A stretch of DNA of 64,000 nucleotides, taken from Lineus longissimus. Lineage: Eukaryota > Nemertea > Pilidiophora > Heteronemertea > Lineidae. The notes under the pieces are model-generated. The model had not been told where the DNA came from. It was given only the letters and a program-made list of their open reading frames with translations, and did no database searches. The position numbers and the translations under genes are program-made. Below are positions 23,001 to 34,702 of this stretch, in pieces (positions within the stretch are counted from its first letter, which is position 1; each line of letters opens with the position of its first letter). The DNA lies in the NCBI RefSeq assembly GCF_910592395.1, contig NC_088324.1, forward strand, positions 9,946,953-10,010,952, in the 5' to 3' direction.

Positions 23001-24685
23001 AGGAAATAAGACAGTAACTATTGTAAGATTCCATGTGTACTGAATGTCCCTGGGCACACTCCCAAGGTCAGCACTCCGATGATGGACAGCCGACGGGAAA
23101 AGAAACCGAGTCCTGGCACTTGACGGTAGAAGGAGATAAAGCAGCTTGATCTGACCCGGGGGAAACATCTACAGACAGGCTGCCGACCACACAGGGTGGA
23201 AACTGACTAATGAAGCCTGAAGTTCCCTTGACCCTTGAAGAAGACTACGTAAGTATTGACATATTCAGAAACATCGAGAATGTATTCTGTTATCAGGAGT
23301 TCAAATCTTACTTCAGATTTTTGGTGTCTCTCAAGGGTACGATCGAGAAAATTGATTGTTCGATCGTGTGATTTCTTGAGACGTTTCTTCCCACTTCTCT
23401 CATCAACGTCATTGTCGCTCATCGCTTGGTAGAAATCAACTCGCAGGGCTTCTTGGACTTGCAGGAATGTGTCGATGTCCAACTGAAAAATTAACAGCAA
23501 GTTTAACCATTCTGCTGACAAGTATTCCGACTCAATCAGGCCTTGAATCTAAAAATTAAAACTGCACTCATTTTGGCCTTCCTTGGAATTTTCTGACCGA
23601 AAGTTAAATCATAACCAGGCACACCAAACTTACCATGATTTTCCCACCTCTTCCCCAAATGCCCACGCCAATGTTACCATTGTACCCTGAGGGGACGGCA
23701 GTAGTCGTATCATGTATAGGACAGTAGAGGACACTGCCTTCATCGAGGCTACAGAAGCCACCAAGGCCACCCGCAACCATTCCAATTGCTCCTTTGTGTT
23801 CAGCCCTGAAACGATTTTTCTAACATGAAATTGTATAGCCTAAACCATCATGTCGCCAGTTCATAGGCTGCAACAAAACTGGCTCTTTGTTGCAGGTCTC
23901 TATTGGTTCCCAACAGCTTCACCTTCAGGGACTTTTGCTTGGCCAGAATTTCTCATGACAGTTGTTCAGTTGTCAATCAGACACTTGTAACCAGAAAACA
24001 AACAAATAAAGACCAGTCATCTTCATTAATTCTTGGTTCTTTTGATACACAGATATACTTACAAAAGATTTAAGGGCAACTGCGTCATCTTTGGAATGTT
24101 GTCAACTTTTTTCAAGACATCTCCAGTCAGATGGGGAACACTGCCTAAAATGATACAGAAAAGTTTTCAAACGACATTTTACAGAGGCCATTGCAGTTAG
24201 GGAACTTTCATTCTCTGCAACATTGCTGCAGTTGCTATTTGGTTTTGTATAGGCCTGCCAGGAAACCTTTGAACAATCTTGCAGAAAATCCAAGAAAGAT
24301 GGACTTTTTAATGCACAACACTGGAGTGTAGCCTATCAATGTATTTTCTGTGTCATTGTCAGCAGACGTCAGTGGACAACCATCTCAGTCTCCAACAACA
24401 ACCATGCACATTCTCCACAGAAGACAACACATTCAAGCATTATTCTCTCTGCCAGTGTTAGCGTCCATGTTTGAAACTCACTGTACATGATACATTGCAT
24501 TTCTTCACAGTGTAGTATAGTAGGCCTGATCTGGGTTTGATACAATGATATTTACCTCCACGTGTATACATCAGACACATTGGGGTTTCAACCACCAAGT
24601 CTTTTACTCCTGAACAGCGTTTAAAGTCCTGCAGATACCCATGGCGACATCCATTTTTGACATTGTTGACTATGAACTTCATCAT
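20069..24685 (-). CDS. QTRT2: Queuine tRNA-ribosyltransferase accessory subunit 2, ten exons
   Basis: Exons (minus strand, 5' to 3'): 24685-24556, 24144-24063, 23805-23634, 23482-23312, 22979-22880, 22400-22312, 22004-21904, 21472-21326, 21011-20886, 20174-20069. The sum is 1224 nt, 407 residues, close to the usual length of about 415. QTRT2 pairs with catalytic QTRT1 to exchange guanine-34 for queuine in tRNAs with GUN anticodons, and is associated with mitochondria. Family marks: N-terminal [16 protein letters not shown], the segment CYCPI-like SVLYCPIHD, the [17 protein letters not shown] block, [13 protein letters not shown], and the zinc site C343-x-C345-x2-C348-x25-H374. A double ATG starts the protein (24685, 24682). 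Intron 7 is U12-type. Intron 9 (20175-20885) holds a retroelement fragment. Confidence 0.93.
20360..20580 (+). mobile_element. 3' remnant of a non-LTR retrotransposon (RT C-terminal end)
   Basis: Encodes the typical tail of many animal non-LTR reverse transcriptases: [30 protein letters not shown], then [11 protein letters not shown] and a stop, followed by an AAGAAGAAG-type 3' tail. It lies inside QTRT2 intron 9 in opposite orientation to the gene. Only the last 70 or so codons are present, as expected for 5'-truncated insertion. A related fragment is at 60911-61120. Confidence 0.85.
21473..21903 (-). other. U12-type (minor spliceosome) intron 7 of QTRT2
   Basis: The donor is GTATCCTTT, an exact match to the U12 GT-AG consensus. 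The acceptor ends CCCTTAACTCTTCCTAAG, with the branch motif CCTTAAC about 12 nt from the AG and no long polypyrimidine tract, as expected for U12 introns. Splicing here joins the reading frame (TC/A gives Ser), producing [17 protein letters not shown], which fits the family. No GT-type major donor is available at this place. Confidence 0.85.
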
Positions 24686-25042
24686 GGATTCCTAAGAAGA
24701 AAAAGAAGAAATCTAGGCTATATCTTATATGAGGTCATCCGAACACACTTCTACAAAAAGGTAGATCAAATGGACAACTTCGCACATGCCTGAATAAGGC
24801 ATTATTTTGGCTAGCAATGCTGTGTGAAGGCCTATCCCATGCACCAACACCAACGGGCCTGGCTTCACCAGAGACCACAAGACATGCCACATGGATGACC
24901 TGATCATGGTAACGATACAGGTTGGTTGTGCTATTGTCTTGGCCCAGCTGTAGCGTCATCTGAAGACGTCTTTGCCCTGGTTGTGACCTATTCTTTCTGG
25001 ACAACCTGAAGTGACTTATGCTGCACAATGCTGGCATATGTT

Positions 25043-25248
25043 ATACGACACTTAAGAACTTCAGTCCCGGATATGCCAATGGTACGGCTTGCACACAACT
25101 GACCAATCGGCTAGCAGAGTCAGCAAATGACATAAATCATGCATAATCAGGTGTGCAACATCATTTGCTTGCTCGGTTAGCTGATTGGTCAGTTATGCAC
25201 AAACCGTACCATCGGTACATCCTGGACAAAAGTTCTTGAGTGTCGTAT
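25043..25248. repeat. Foldback element with about 90-bp inverted arms
   Basis: The left arm starts ATACGACACTTAAGAACTT and the right arm ends AGTTCTTGAGTGTCGTAT. Inner pairs include GGTACGG(C/T)TTG and AACTGACCAATC/GATTGGTCAGTT. Arms are about 80 percent complementary around a spacer of about 25 bp. Probably a MITE-like non-autonomous transposon. Confidence 0.85.
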
Positions 25249-28076
25249 CGACGTATGTACACCATCCTGAAGCTCAGGCCATGGCACTATCGACCAAGCT
25301 TATGGTAACATAGTATGGCACATATGAGCATGTGCGAGGGGTGAAGGATACGACCGACTCAGGATTTTCGAGGGTGATGTACACACTACACAGAACAAAT
25401 GTTCTCTTATATGGTTGATGGTATGGTTGGTACAGAACAGCATTGATTCTTTTACGATGACAAAAATCAACAGAAACAGCACAACCAGTATTTGTTACCA
25501 GTTGGTTACAGAGTTTACAAAGACAATAAAGCAGAAATGTGTAGAGAGGTTTAGTAATGACGATACACGCACGTACCTTCTCGTCCAGAAACTAAAACCA
25601 TGGACTTGACACTGCTCTTTATCAAGAAATTTACAAAAGCATGGCACATTTATTTTGTCATTGGCTAGATGAAGAAAGTACCAAAAAGAAATTTGTCCAA
25701 CAGATGGCAGCACCATTCAGGACAAATTGTCTTTGGTTGTGACTATACTGGTGATGCCTTTCAGTGGAGTGTACTTGTAGCATTTTCATTCCATTCTAAA
25801 GGGGAGGAAGGAAGAGGTATCTATCCAAGCCTCCTGCAATTTCAGGCTAATCCTGATGCGAGAATCCCAAATATGAGCCTTTACACCATCAAATCCTGCC
25901 ATCAATTTTTGGCCCAACCCATCATTGTAAAGACCATTCCCAACTTTTGGAGTAACTGACCTTGTACTACACTACAGCATCGGAAGATAAACATTGTATA
26001 AAAAAGATGATCAATTTATTTTATGATACAGAAAACAATATACAGAACAAATTTTACATGGAATCACTTAAAAAAATTCAACCCAGTCCCAGCCTCACAT
26101 TTCTAAGACAATCAGCAAATACTGATTTGGACTCCCAATCAAAGGAGGCTATAGGCAGAAGCCAGGTTGATCAGATTAAGTTACACTTAGTCCCAAATAG
26201 GAGTCTCTCCCATTGGACAGAACAATAAAACTAATTACTCCTTTATGAGGAATTTATCTTATGCTGAATCAAGGACGACCCTGTTCCCCCAACTGAACAT
26301 CAGCCTCATGAAGACCTTCGATTTGACCACCAGCTGATACATATAATCCCCCTTTAAATCACCTGGCGAATACATATGGTCCACTTTTAAATCACCTGAC
26401 TAATACCAATACCAGCTGAAATATCTCAGCGAAGTTGCAGAAAGTATGGGCCACTCCCCGACACAGCTTGAGTTTTGGCAGGGACAGCGACTGTAGGTGC
26501 CCGACATGGAACTAATACAGATCTTCACTTAGTCCAACCCACATTCTCGAAGCAGAACGGAATATCTCCACCAGTACAGACTGCCACTAGAGCCTGTGAC
26601 AACGGGTGCTTGATAACACCAGAATTATAAAATCAATCGGAGCTGATGTTGTGTGAATCAATAAATCCATGTCGGATCAATCGCTACGATTCTTGTATCT
26701 TCAAGCACTCGTGATCAACAGACCAAATCCAAAAGGAGTGGACTCACGACTTCAATAATGAGAGCTTGTGTTAAGACAGTGTATTTTGAGACTACCAGTG
26801 AAACGTTTTCGAGTGTTTCCATTTCTGAGAGCTTCCCCTTTTTGGAATATAGCCTTTTTCCCCCCACGCTGAAAAGTTATGATCTCTATAGCTGCCCATT
26901 GCATGAGACACTGAATTATGGAGACCAAAACCGTTACACCAGCATCAAAACATGTTCCCAGTCGTGCTGCCTGTAACAACATTACAATGTATTTTGATCT
27001 TTCTGATATAAAAGTAAATGTGTGGATACACCGAAAGATTTTGTTACACAACAGTATTTTTGTGCCCTTGGACATTTTTCATTGGTTTCAATGAACAGAA
27101 GACAAGAGATGTTGTACTAGGACGTCACAAAACGGATACATGTAGGAACTTAGGGAATCTATCAGAACCAGTCACAAAGACTATCTAGGTAAAGCCTGAA
27201 ACTTCGTCACAACCAGATGTTAGGGGCGAGTTTTCCTTGTGAATTTAATTATTTGTTTTGCTAATTTGGACAAAAGCCGGCCTAATGAATGCAAAACTAA
27301 AAATGTGCACAAACAGTTTCAGGTTTACAGTATCCTAGCAACTCTCAAATTTCCTAGTGCATCATTTCTCACCATAGATACATACATATTCTAGGACACA
27401 AACACAATTACAGCAAGGTCAATATCTTCTTGCTGTGATATTACAACAGCCCATATATTTCGTTCGTACAGTCAATGAAAGAAATTGCAAAATAACTTCA
27501 GAATTCTATACAAAAAGATTTACACGCAGGGTATGCGAAGTTACACTGTTTTCCTATTTGTCATAAACAAGGAGGGCATGGCTCAACAGACACATGTAAG
27601 GTCAACCTCTAAATGCAATATGGACCCAACAGACAGTATCAATGAAACCATTTTAGGATCGTTTACAATATGCTACATAGTACAGAGGAACAAATCACCG
27701 CGTCTTTCTCAGACAATAAATCATCCCCCCCGCATGTGGAAAATTTAGGGGCCAACTTAAATGTATAACCCATTGATTCCCTCCCAATATACAAAACATC
27801 TTGGTTTCTAGTTAACTGTAAACCTCGTATTTTTGGCAACCTTAAATTTGAATGAAAATTTAACTCTCATACTTTTACCCTTACTGATTTTGGTGAATAG
27901 ATGGACTTTCAAAGATCAACCATTAGCCCAGTGTATAATCAACTCGCAAAAATATTAGGCTTGCTAAAAATAAAGAGGTTTGCAGTTTCCAGAACACCCG
28001 TGAAACTAATATCAACCTGAACAGTCTCGATTTCAAGTAGTAAGAATCTCTATCAATAGGCAGGACAACCTAGCCA

Positions 28077-28116
28077 AGCCTAGCCTAGCCTAGCCTAGCC
28101 TAGCCTAGCCTAGCCT
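28077..28116. repeat. (AGCCT)n microsatellite, about eight units
   Basis: Perfect head-to-tail pentanucleotides downstream of PRPF38B. Confidence 0.97.
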
Positions 28117-28267
28117 TGAAGCCTCCTACAAATTCAACTTCGCACAAATTGGCTACATGTACCACATCACTACAAAATTCCCGATGAAAAGAACTGTTTT
28201 CCTCAATAAAACTTTTGCCCCAGCTGGACAACTTTTAATACACTTGTGAAAATATCACCCCAAACGC

Positions 28268-31200
28268 TCAATAGTCACTCGTGGAACGCTTCTGCCGTTC
28301 ACGTTCACGACGCAAGTCTCTCTCAAATGAATCCTCCCTATTGCCACCCTTATCGGAGCGCCCCCGATCACGCGGGCTCCTTGACCGCCGTCGGGAATGT
28401 GTGCTCTTTTCTGGACGATGATGTCGGTCACGGGATCTTGAATCGTACTTATCATAGCGATCAGGTCTACTATGGCGGTCACGAGATCGTGAGCGCTCGC
28501 GGCGCCGATGTGACCTGTCACGTGACCGCGATCTCCGCCGATCAGTTGATTTCTGCCATGGATACGGTTCACGTGATCGTGATCTCTTGCGTTCCTTGTG
28601 ACCATCACGACTCCGTGAGTTTGAATGTCGATCTTCATTCCGGTTCCTGTCATTATTTCGTTCTGGTTCTCGATTAAAGTCAGGTCGATCTGCTGAATTT
28701 GGTCTGAAATAAATACCCGAATTCATGAGTAAAGAAATCAACAGGTAACAAGTCTTATAGAAGCCACAGTGGGAAACAGTCCACACAACATCCCATCATT
28801 TAAAAGTAACCACAGTTTATCATTACCATCCACAGCTCAGAACGGGTCAGTGCAGGCAAAAAATGGCTCCGCAGCAAAGGGGCTGATTACTGTTGTGGTC
28901 GGATGACCAATGAAATGCAATTCTAGTTTCTCTTGATGCACAATTTACCTACTTTGTGTGGTGCGATTGTAATTTTACCAACCTTTTTTGATTATAACCC
29001 GCCTCTTCCTGTACATGCTCCTCTCCAGCTCCACCCTCTGCCTCCGCACCCTGTGCTGCTAATTCCTGTTCGTGCGCTGCAAACTTTTCCTGGTTTCGTT
29101 GCCTCATGTGGTTCTCGATCGACTTCTGTATCGGGACCGGTATCCGCGGAAACAACGTTGACCACCATTCCAATTTCACCATGAATTGTCGAGCGATTTC
29201 CCCGATCGGCAACACACAGCCTCCGCCAGCTTTCACATCAACCTCCTGAAGCAAGAAAAAAGACGAGTCTTACTAATGTTCTGGTATCAATGCAAAGATA
29301 GAAACGGCTATGAATAAGGCCAAGTCAATTCAAAGATTCTTCTCACATTTCAATTTTACACCAACTTAAAAAGTATCTCACGTAGAAAATTTCACACCAA
29401 TCTCATTCATAAGCCTTTTTTCAATAAAATAACAGGGGAATTCAATAAAAAAAACATGATTATAATGATTGATTATCTGCTGTAAACATGAAACCAAGTG
29501 GATAACACAGGCCGCAATGTGCTTCAAAGATCTTTATAACAGAAATGCCTGCCCTCATCTTACAAGTATGAAAATAAGGCCCACGTCAAGACCATTTCCC
29601 CAACACCAAACAGTAATTCAAGTATAAGTGTACTTGAGGTAGCTAAACTCAAAACTACATCAGCCTTTCAAAATCTTTACTTAAATTTTGCCAGGCACAC
29701 AAGTCCATTATTCAAAAGTCCTTTACAGGAACCCAGTTGATTTCATATTTTCAACAGTACAGCATTTTGCAAAAATGTGCTCAAGTCTCCCTCTGCCAGC
29801 CGTAGAGGAGAAGATGCTTCCAGAGGCTTGAACAATACAATAGCTAGGGTCACTTATTAGACAGGGTCATTCGTTCACTTGAGTCTCGAAAGAGCTGAAA
29901 CAGTATGAAGTCGACTCGACGTTTTAAAGGCCCAGTGTGAACATGCCTCTCAATCTGTTATAAACTTATCCAAGACACCCTGACACACAGATGTTGCAGA
30001 AACATGATCAGAATCTCACCAAAATTGCATTCAAATGACTTCTCTCTTCAATCACCACTCAGGCTGGAAGACAAGTCGTATCAAAGCCCTTGGATGAGCT
30101 GCATCAGAATCCAGCCGCTTGAGGCATCAGCTTTGATATTCACCATGCTGTCCCAAGCAATTCATTTCATACCCTTTCAGAGGCGGTGGCATTGATGCGG
30201 TGCCCTGCTCTCCGCGACATGACGAATTTTATAGTTGATTTTACAAGGTAATTTTTTGCTAACATCGCCCTTGAACGACCGATTCAAATGCCAGACTTAT
30301 TTTATATGGCAATATTTAAGCACCAAAGGTTGGTCAGTTTGGATTTATCTTGATGGTGTCTCTGAGGTAAACTGATTTTCACAAGATTCCAAATGTGATC
30401 AACTGACTATTTAAATGCAACAACACTGTAATAAGATGCATAAAAAGTGGCCCTAGCATTTTTAAGAATCGAAGAATAAGAACAAAACTGTTCAAACCTT
30501 TCAAAGCATCCTCTCCACAAACCTGGGCGACAGGAGTAAATCACTGCTATCGTAATCTGCAACTGGTAGTGTTTATTGACCCTGGGACCAAGGTCCTCCG
30601 ACAGATAATTGTGCCTATTCGTATTACCTGTCGCTAGCAAGAATACTTTGTCCGTTTCTCAGGTGTTACTGTGTGTATTCGGCCATCCCTGAAGAAATTA
30701 GAAACACTTATTTAAAATGGGTATCTGAGTTTTACCCCAGTGTATATTAAGTGACAATCAAGAGAAAACAGATAAGTTAAAATGGGACAGGTTTCGAGTT
30801 GGTGGATAGTACAGAGTATTTGCTTTATATTTTGACTTTGTCGATAGAACCGAAGAGATGAACATTTTTTGAACAATTTTCCTAACCAGGGCTCACTGAA
30901 GAATTTACGTTTTCATGACAGACCCGACGTCAACAAATGTGGCAAACATGACAAGGACACCAAAAACAAGAAAGCTCCTATACGCGATTAACAAAATTTA
31001 TTTTTGCATCAGAAGACTTAAAAAAGTTTTGCGCAATTTCTAATTTCACTAGCATAGGCCTAGCAAGTGAAAGGCAAGCACAAAGCATCAAATTTCCCTG
31101 AAATGTAACATTATACACACAGCAAAGTTACAAGGCGTGTTTGGACTTACTGCAGTCCATGGAAGGAACGGAGTTACCCCACAGCACTGCAATGTGTCAC

Positions 31201-33751
31201 TAAGACCAGGGCCTGCTCAGAACCATCTGAAAAACAAGCAAACATAATAAGAATGCTGTCATCAGAGACTTGATTGACTTTCAATAAGAAAACAAATACT
31301 AACCACCGAAGCCTTTCTGCTCAACAGAATAACCGATTCTTTTTTTATAATAGTAACAACTTTGTTATAATACTTACATGTACTTCACAACCATACGAAT
31401 TGATTGCACTTGTGTTATTATTCTAACCACCTTGTACTTATACAGTAATTCTACTATTCTGGGTTGAATTACTGTATAAATACTGTTGAAAAGGTGCTTA
31501 TAAGCACCCAATGCAACTTTTCAGTCATTTCAAATTTTCAACTGAAAGCATGGTCTCTCAAGGGCATTCTAGGCCTTATTGAATAAACAAATGCAAGCTG
31601 AACAGCAGCGTGGTTACAGTACCTTGTAACCTAGCAATATTTTTTAACCATGAAATCTGTTCTTAAGGTTTTTTTAATCATCGCTGACCCGTGATATCCT
31701 ACGCTAAGCTATAAGTATCAGTATGATGAAAGAGAAGAGGCCCGTGCGGTACATACTGTTAAAATATGGCGGTTATTTCCTGAAAGCTTGGACGACTGGG
31801 TGCCTTGCCTGAGCGCACACCACCTCCATGCTGAGCAGAGCCATCTGGTGTCTGTAGCTAGAGTAAGAGTCAACCTATGAGGACAAACAGATATGCATAA
31901 AGAGCAACAGTATTATAATTTGATGCTGACGATGACAAAGTGTCAATGAAAAGCAGGCCAAATAATCCCAAGGATTTTTTGCAAACGTTTTCATATGTTC
32001 AATTTCCTGATTAGTCAAGACATATGGACAATGAACGTGATAAAGTACATTTTCTCGGCCCAAAATTTAGGATAGCAATAAAATTATTAGGACTACCAGT
32101 TGGAGACATGAGCACATGAAAAGTTGAAGAGATTGGGAACGATCAGATCAGTTTAAATTATTCCTGATCAGATTTGGTAAAAATAATTGGATAGAAACAT
32201 ATTTATGTGCTTTTCACCGAGTTCTCCACACTGAGGGGGGTGGGGCAACGGGGTTTCACACACATTTATGTGTTGTTCATTAATTTGAACTAGCACTCAA
32301 CATTCGACTTACCAAGTCCGTGATGTGGAAAATTATAAACAGGTTTTCAGGGCACTAGGCCTCTTTTCAAGCTTGCTGCGTGGAGAACATCGGTGACAAC
32401 ACACACACAAACACCGCTGAAATAGAACCATTATCTCCCCCATCCCATGGCACATACCTCTTCATCGTCTAAATAAGGAGCGTACCACTCCCATAAATCA
32501 GCCGGAGGCTGTGTGTATCTGAAAATAAAAGAACAAAATATCAGAATAGCACTAGGGAAAGATAGATTTGTCTTCCATTGTTAAAAGAGACAGATCAGAC
32601 TCCAAACAGACAAATCAAACATTAAGTACCTTGTGGCATAGCCTATATTGTTGTCAGGATTTTTCACAAATTTATCTGCTGTAGCCTATACTAGCACTCG
32701 AGGGGCACCTGCACAAACTTCATACTCAGCAAATCCAAGTCTCGTTAAACTGCATCGTAGTACATCGAAACTCGAATGGCTTTTCATCAACAAACTCACC
32801 TAATATACAGAAACCCAAGACCCCTTATATAAGCCGAGTCCTTGTGGTTGATAAGCCCATTCACTTGCTTCCTGGTCAATCTGAGGGTGAACAACTTGTA
32901 TAGCAGACAGAAGGCACTTGATACGATACCACCGGCTCCGACACCACGAACCTAAAAGACAAGTTTCCCATTCATAATGAAGAGTTATGTCAAGTATCCA
33001 AGCTCGTAGCAGTGCACTCTGTCGAACTCAATGAAGGGCACATAGTAGGGATTTAATAATGTAAAGTTAGATTCTAAGGTGCCATGCTTAACTGTTAAAA
33101 AGCACCTCGAATTTTGGACAACAACATAAAAAGTTCATGATATGCCATACATCAACAATGGAGGATTTACTTCAATGATGATTAAACTTTGCTGGCCAAG
33201 TCAAGGGCATTTAGAACATCGGTTTATTATGGTGATTCTCCTGCTCTTAACCCAGTCAATGTGGTAACCACACTTACCCCACCACACATGCCTGTTTGTC
33301 CAGCTGTTTTTCTGCTTCCCTTTTCCCAAGGCTCAAGATGGTTCACCTAAACATAAGAAAGCGTTTATAAAGACTTTTTAAAATGAATCTTAAAGCAATG
33401 TGTACATACCACATTGACAGTCAAGAATAAGACGCATTTTAGTGTAAAGAATTAATAAGGGTGGGCTTATAATCCGAATTCTGTGCAGGATGAATGCCAA
33501 AATGTTAAGAAAAAGAATTTGCACTTCAAAGTTTAGAACTCGATGAAATGAAACTGAAAGGTCTGGTGTCTGGGAAAAAGTTTGTTACAACTCACCTTGT
33601 AGTAAATTTCATCAATGACTTCATGGTAGGTCTTCAACTCGTATAGATTATTCTTGAAGTATGGCGAAGAGAGTATGTTGGTCAGGATGAGGTTGTTCAG
33701 GTTCATCGTCTTTTCATTGCCATGGATTGGAAGAGAGTTGTTGGGCGCCAT
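28268..33751 (-). CDS. PRPF38B: Pre-mRNA-splicing factor 38B, six coding exons
   Basis: Exons (minus, 5' to 3'): 33751-33596, 33346-33278, 32951-32800, 32518-32458, 29245-28983, 28703-28268; 1137 nt, 378 residues. The PRP38 domain fills exons 1-5 with family blocks GNEKTMNLN, ILSSPYFK, TYHEVIDEIYYK, GSRKTAGQTGMCGGVRGVG, RKQVNGLI, YTQPPADLW and LFPRIPVPIQ. The last exon is an Arg/Ser/Asp-rich tail (RSRSRDR-type dipeptides), as in SR-related splicing factors. It acts in the nucleus in the spliceosomal pathway. The intron 29246-32457 is large (3.2 kb) with nothing recognisable inside. The exon-5 donor is the weak GTTGGT; a nearby GTAAAA would break frame. A 5' UTR acceptor (TTTTTAG) at about 33768 and a donor near 34317 indicate an upstream noncoding exon. 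The tail is shorter than in vertebrates. Confidence 0.95.
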
Positions 33752-34702
33752 ATTGGCAGCTTCTCTAAAAAGAAACAGACAAATTTGTCCTCATCAATCA
33801 TGACCATTTTCCAGAAGATGTATGACACAGTAAGTAGGACTGTTGTGTTGGTTGGAATTGGGACAGAAGTATTGGTTTACAGTGACTAATTTACACACGA
33901 ACATGAAACAGGATTGCTCGGCCATCAAGTGATGAGATGTGATTTCGACGCATGGCCATCACTGCAAAGAGAAGCGAGTGCGCTCCTTAAGTTACTAGTA
34001 GGGCTAGTCTAGTAGGCCTACAGTCGACGAGTTAGTCCAGTGGCTGCTACGAGACTGGATCTGGGCCTAAGGAGATGAATGTAAATACGAAGGTTGAAGT
34101 GAAGCCATACATTCTACTGGCACTTTTATGCAGATGTAAATGTAAAATGAGATGTAAAAACCTGCAAAATGCAAACTAAGCAACGATACCTAGCGGCGAC
34201 TTCTGTCACCAAAAAATTGCAAAATCGACCAACAAGGAAGTCAGCTACGAGATACATTTACGAACAACAACGTACATTTGAACATCCACGATTGAGTTCT
34301 AAATGGTCTTGAATACTTACTTTACTAACTCACCAACAAATCTCACCAAGAAATTATGTTTAGAGTCTAAAATAAACGATTTATCGAGAGAATTTTGCAA
34401 AGTGCGTTCAAGTCACGTGACGGGGATCTGATTCAGCGATTTAAAGAACACTGCAGAATAAAGTCCAGATTTTAATCATAAAACCGGATGCAAAGAATTC
34501 CAATATAACAAGATCTAGAATACAAATATTTTGAATCTATATTATTGAGTATCTGATACAATGAAGAGCGTTTATTTCATTGAAAAAACGATCAAAGTGT
34601 TACGAGAAGTGCAATTAATTTCTTGACATTTTCTCCATCCAATATGTCAGCCCCCATGACTCAAAATTACTGGATTATTGAAAAGTGAAGTTTTCTGCCA
34701 AA
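33752..34702. promoter_or_regulatory. Divergent promoter region, PRPF38B / ZDHHC12
   Basis: Start codons of the two genes face away from each other 951 bp apart. The interval includes the probable PRPF38B 5' UTR exon (about 34320-34410, donor GTAAGT on the minus strand). A GTCACGTGAC palindrome near 34411 contains an E-box-like CACGTG. No TATA box is obvious. Confidence 0.5.

Larger units (their letters stand above)
24686..28267. other. Intergenic region between QTRT2 and PRPF38B
   Basis: Contains the QTRT2 promoter side and the 3' flank of PRPF38B. No coding exon is supportable; open frames up to 107 codons have no domain signal. A foldback element (25043-25248) and a pentanucleotide repeat (28077-28116) are the only structures seen. 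A minus-strand ATTAAA (TTTAAT at 28234-28239) may serve PRPF38B. Confidence 0.5.

Noticed and set aside
22719-23168. 149-codon open frame on minus overlapping QTRT2 exon 5
   Set aside because: Only 22979-22880 is exon; the rest is intron read-through past a good acceptor and donor.
28246-28677. 143- and 132-codon open frames overlapping the Arg/Ser tail of PRPF38B
   Set aside because: Shadows of a biased coding sequence; the RS-rich frame continues the PRPF38B exon chain in phase.
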